NCBI GenBank assembly: GCA_937967325.1
Contig: CALBSQ010000204.1
Location: 1 to 6,858 of the forward strand
Length of the DNA stretch: 6,858 bases
Direction: 5' to 3'
Source: an uncultured Chloroflexota bacterium
GTDB lineage: Bacteria; Chloroflexota; UBA4733
Shown here piece by piece: positions 4,577 to 6,858 of the stretch; within the stretch, counting starts at the first letter, position 1; every line of letters begins with the position of its first letter. The translations under genes were made by a program, and so were the position numbers. The notes below the pieces were generated by a model. It saw only the letters and a program-made list of their open reading frames with translations. It was not told the origin of the DNA and ran no database searches.

Positions 4577-6730
4577 CTAGACGGCAGGCGGCACTTCCGC
4601 CGATAGATCCAGCCTCGCCGCAGCTAGCGCGCGGTTCACCGGCGTCTGCTCCAGATAGCAACGTCTCAGGGCGGGATCGGTGAGCCAACCGGCCTTGGTC
4701 GTGACTGCTTCGCAGGCAAGCCGCAGCGCCGCCTGCGCCTCGGCCGCCCGGCCGGCGGCGGTAAGCACCTGGCTATGGAGGAAGTAGACCTCCTCTTCAG
4801 CGCCCTCGATGTGCTTTCTGGCGATCAGCAATGCCACCGCCCGGCCGGACAGCTCCAGCGCAGCGTCGGTCTTGCCCAACCGCGCCAGCGCGGCGGCCTG
4901 ATACGCCAGAGCTTGGATCAGCCCGTGAGGCAGGTCGGCCTGCTCGGCCTCGGTGACGGCTCTGCCCGCGTACTGCGCGGCGAGCGGCCATCCGGCGGAA
5001 TCGTCCTGCTCCAGATAGAGGCGGGCGAGGCCGTTTAGGCTGCGGACCAGATCGTGGCCGTCGCGAATCGACTGGCTGAGCGCCAGCGCCTGCTGGAGAT
5101 AGTCGCTCGCCTCACCCGCGCGACCCAGCGCGTACAGGCACGCCCCCAGATCGGCCAGGCACTCCGCTTCCGCGATGGGGTAGGCGAACTCCCGGTAGAC
5201 CGGCAACGCTGCCTCCTGCGTCTGCAGGGACTCGGCGTAGCAGCCGAGGCAGAAGAGGACATCGCCGCGGTTGTCGAGGGCGAACGCGTGCTGCAGCCGC
5301 TTGTCGGGCGTGTTCCAGAGCGTGGCCGCCAGGCTGAAGTCGTCGATCGCCTCCTGATAGCGACCGAGACATTTCAGCACAGTGCCGCGAGTATTGCGGA
5401 CCACCGCCTCCTCGTGCGGGTCATTGGCGGCGCGGGCTAGCCGCAGCGCCTCGTCGTGGTGCGCGAGCGCGCGATCGAGATCCCCGGTCCGGTAGTACAG
5501 GAAGCCGACGCGTTGATGAAAGCCGATGGCCAGAGGCGAGGACACGCCCTCGTCGACGACTACGGTGTACTCGGGCACGAGCCGCAAGGCGGACTGGTTC
5601 TGCACAGTGTCGATCTGGTGACGCATCACCGCGTAGTAGGCTCGAGCCAGGCGTTCGCGGTCCTTGGTCTGGCGGGCGAGGTCAAGCAGTTGCTCGAGGA
5701 GTCCCTGGTCGCGCCTGCCCAGCAGGTGCGTCGCGAGCTGCAAGGTCGCTACCAGGTCGTAGCGCCAGGCGGCACGCTGGACCCCGTCGGCGAGCGCCTC
5801 CTCCGGTCCGAGCGCATCGAGCGCCGCGAGGCCGCGCTCGCACTGGCGCACCGTCTCGTGCAGGGCAAAGCGGTCGAGCGCGACGCTGGCGGCACGCGTG
5901 CAGTACCGGATGGCGCTCTCCCACAGGCGCCCCTCGTAGGCGTGGTGCGCCAGCTCGCCGGCAAGCTCGGCGGCCGGCAATGACCGCATCTGCTCGAGCG
6001 CCGCCAATATCCGGCCGTGGAACAACACCCGCCGGTCCGGCAGCATCGTCTGGTAGATCGCGCGCCGGACGAGGTCGTGCGCCAGCTCGTATCGATCGCC
6101 GCTTGGACTATAGGCGAGCCGCAGCAGGCGGCGGTCCAGCGCCTGCCCGATGGCGTCGACGAGCGCCTCCTCCTGGTCATCGCTCGCCCGCTGGATGAGC
6201 TCGAGTCGGAACGGCCGCCCGACGACGGCGGCCAGCGCCAAGACCTGCTGAGCACGCGCCTCCAGCCTCCCCACCCGCGACTGGATCACGTCGATGACCT
6301 TGGCCGGGACGGAGGTCGTCGCGCTGCTCTGCTCGAGGCGGGAGCGCTCATAATCCCACCGGCCATCGGCGTCGACGAAGAAGACGCCGTCTTCGAAGAG
6401 GTCGGCGAGGAGCGAGACCAGGTACAGTGGGTGTCCTTGTGTCTCCCGATACAGATGGCGCGCGATGCCGTCGACGTTGGTCGAGGCCGGCGAAGCCTCC
6501 ACGACGAAGTGCGTCACGGCCTCGCGCGTGAGGGGCCGCAGTCGCACGCGGTGTAGCAAGCCTGCGTAGTCGAGATCCGCCAGCGATCGGCGAAGCTGGC
6601 TCGGGGGATCGACCTCCTCAGGCCGGACCGTTCCCAGGAGCAGGATCGGGAGGCTGCCCAGGCGGTGTCCGGCGTAGTCGAGGAAGTCGATGGTCATCTG
6701 GTCGGCCCAATGCAGGTCGTCGATCGACAC
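4577..6730 (-). CDS. AAA/STAND-type ATPase with C-terminal TPR array (5' part lost or disrupted)
   Basis: The open frame of 717 codons begins inside a Walker B strand (VSIDDLHWADQ, Asp4 and Asp5), so the P-loop and everything upstream are missing from this frame. Later landmarks are intact: a sensor-like LLLGTVRPEEV (31-40), ETQGHPLYLVSLL (96-108), a helical arm with YELAHDLVRRAIYQ (214-227) and RRVLFHGRILAALE (233-246), then about seven TPR-like helix pairs between residues 400 and 677. The end (LTDPALRRCYLEQTPVNR, 683-700) is typical of the TPR tails of large BTAD- or cyclase-linked ATPases in Chloroflexota and Actinobacteria. Such proteins are NTP-driven signal switches or transcription regulators. 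No C-terminal LuxR helix-turn-helix is present. The GTG at 6730 is only the first in-frame start-like codon: the same frame continues upstream through GVI and RRTDRA to a TGA at 6782-6784 inside the palindrome. As it stands the product would lack ATP binding. Confidence 0.85.
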   Translation of the reverse strand: MSIDDLHWADQMTIDFLDYAGHRLGSLPILLLGTVRPEEVDPPSQLRRSLADLDYAGLLHRVRLRPLTREAVTHFVVEASPASTNVDGIARHLYRETQGHPLYLVSLLADLFEDGVFFVDADGRWDYERSRLEQSSATTSVPAKVIDVIQSRVGRLEARAQQVLALAAVVGRPFRLELIQRASDDQEEALVDAIGQALDRRLLRLAYSPSGDRYELAHDLVRRAIYQTMLPDRRVLFHGRILAALEQMRSLPAAELAGELAHHAYEGRLWESAIRYCTRAASVALDRFALHETVRQCERGLAALDALGPEEALADGVQRAAWRYDLVATLQLATHLLGRRDQGLLEQLLDLARQTKDRERLARAYYAVMRHQIDTVQNQSALRLVPEYTVVVDEGVSSPLAIGFHQRVGFLYYRTGDLDRALAHHDEALRLARAANDPHEEAVVRNTRGTVLKCLGRYQEAIDDFSLAATLWNTPDKRLQHAFALDNRGDVLFCLGCYAESLQTQEAALPVYREFAYPIAEAECLADLGACLYALGRAGEASDYLQQALALSQSIRDGHDLVRSLNGLARLYLEQDDSAGWPLAAQYAGRAVTEAEQADLPHGLIQALAYQAAALARLGKTDAALELSGRAVALLIARKHIEGAEEEVYFLHSQVLTAAGRAAEAQAALRLACEAVTTKAGWLTDPALRRCYLEQTPVNRALAAARLDLSAEVPPAV

Positions 6731-6755
6731 GATGACGCCCGCTCGATCAGTCCGT

Positions 6756-6815
6756 CGCCGGGCGGCAGGCCACCGCCGGGGTCACCTGACACCGGCGGTG
6801 GCCTGCCGCCCGGCG
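6756..6815. repeat. Perfect 24-bp inverted repeat (hairpin) inside the ATPase gene
   Basis: Arms 6756-6779 and 6792-6815 are exact reverse complements. The 12-nt centre contains a further GTCA-CC-TGAC pairing, giving 28 pairs with a single mismatch (6780/6791). On the minus strand the centre supplies a TGA at 6782-6784 in the Walker B frame. No T-run follows on either strand, so it is not an intrinsic terminator. It is either a repeat insertion, a snap-back (template-switch) mutation, or a fold-back artefact. Confidence 0.9.
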
Positions 6816-6858
6816 GACCCCATTCCGGCACGAGGCGGGAGAGCTCCACCCGCCACAC
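6816..6858 (-). pseudogene. Upstream fragment of the same ATPase, in a different reading frame
   Basis: From the right edge the minus strand reads VWRVELSRLVPEWG, which resembles the WLxELxRLLPEL segment that precedes Walker B by roughly 40-45 residues in BTAD/STAND ATPases. Its codons show the expected G/C third positions. The frame differs from the Walker B frame by 2 nt and continues open across the palindrome before stopping near 6697. The spacing to Walker B (about 98 nt) is shorter than the family norm as I remember it. The fragment therefore appears to be the same gene before the break. Confidence 0.5.

Noticed and set aside
5456..5983. Plus-strand open frame of 175 codons inside the ATPase
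   Set aside because: It is antisense to the well-supported TPR/ATPase frame, with no domain signal of its own.
6756..6815. Palindrome as a rho-independent terminator
   Set aside because: There is no T-run after either arm, and it sits in the middle of a coding region rather than after a stop of a complete gene.

Overview
This is a high-GC bacterial window. Every gene I can support reads leftward, on the minus strand. The mix of genes would fit a Chloroflexota-like or other high-GC soil or thermophile lineage: an AAA/STAND ATPase with TPR repeats, several short CPxC zinc-ribbon proteins, a vWA protein, a small WRG-type protein and an N-terminus like that of the bacterial kinase family partnered with vWA proteins. 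The taxonomic guess rests on family impressions only. There are no rRNA, tRNA, CRISPR or transposase genes.

Following transcription (right to left), the window opens inside a large ATPase gene. Its Walker B region, winged/arm region and C-terminal TPR array are clear from 6730 to 4577. Just upstream of Walker B, a perfect 24-bp inverted repeat (6756-6779 / 6792-6815) coincides with an in-frame stop and a change of reading frame. The gene therefore looks broken there, or the sequence is a fold-back artefact. A 380-bp non-coding gap follows (4197-4576). It holds a second, degenerate 31-bp inverted repeat, two short perfect hairpins and an AT-rich patch.

The rest (4196 to 1) looks like one compact operon of seven genes: an 83-aa conserved small protein; a double zinc-ribbon protein with two membrane segments; a polytopic membrane protein; a secreted or anchored membrane protein; a zinc-ribbon protein with a probable beta-rich body; a zinc-ribbon vWA protein with a complete MIDAS; and the first 28 residues of a probable protein-kinase-type gene running off the left edge. 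Several junctions overlap or nearly touch (8-bp overlap, 1-bp gap, 4-bp GTGA overlap, 7-bp gap). Larger gaps of 62 and 81 bp occur at 2711-2772 and 1089-1169.

Taken together, the operon looks like a membrane-associated signalling module related in logic to the TerY-type vWA/kinase/phosphatase triads. Here the vWA protein and two partners each carry N-terminal zinc ribbons, and three small membrane proteins are part of the set. The exact assembly is unfamiliar to me and is the best candidate for an undescribed system in the window. Its function is inferred from gene order and domain types, not shown.
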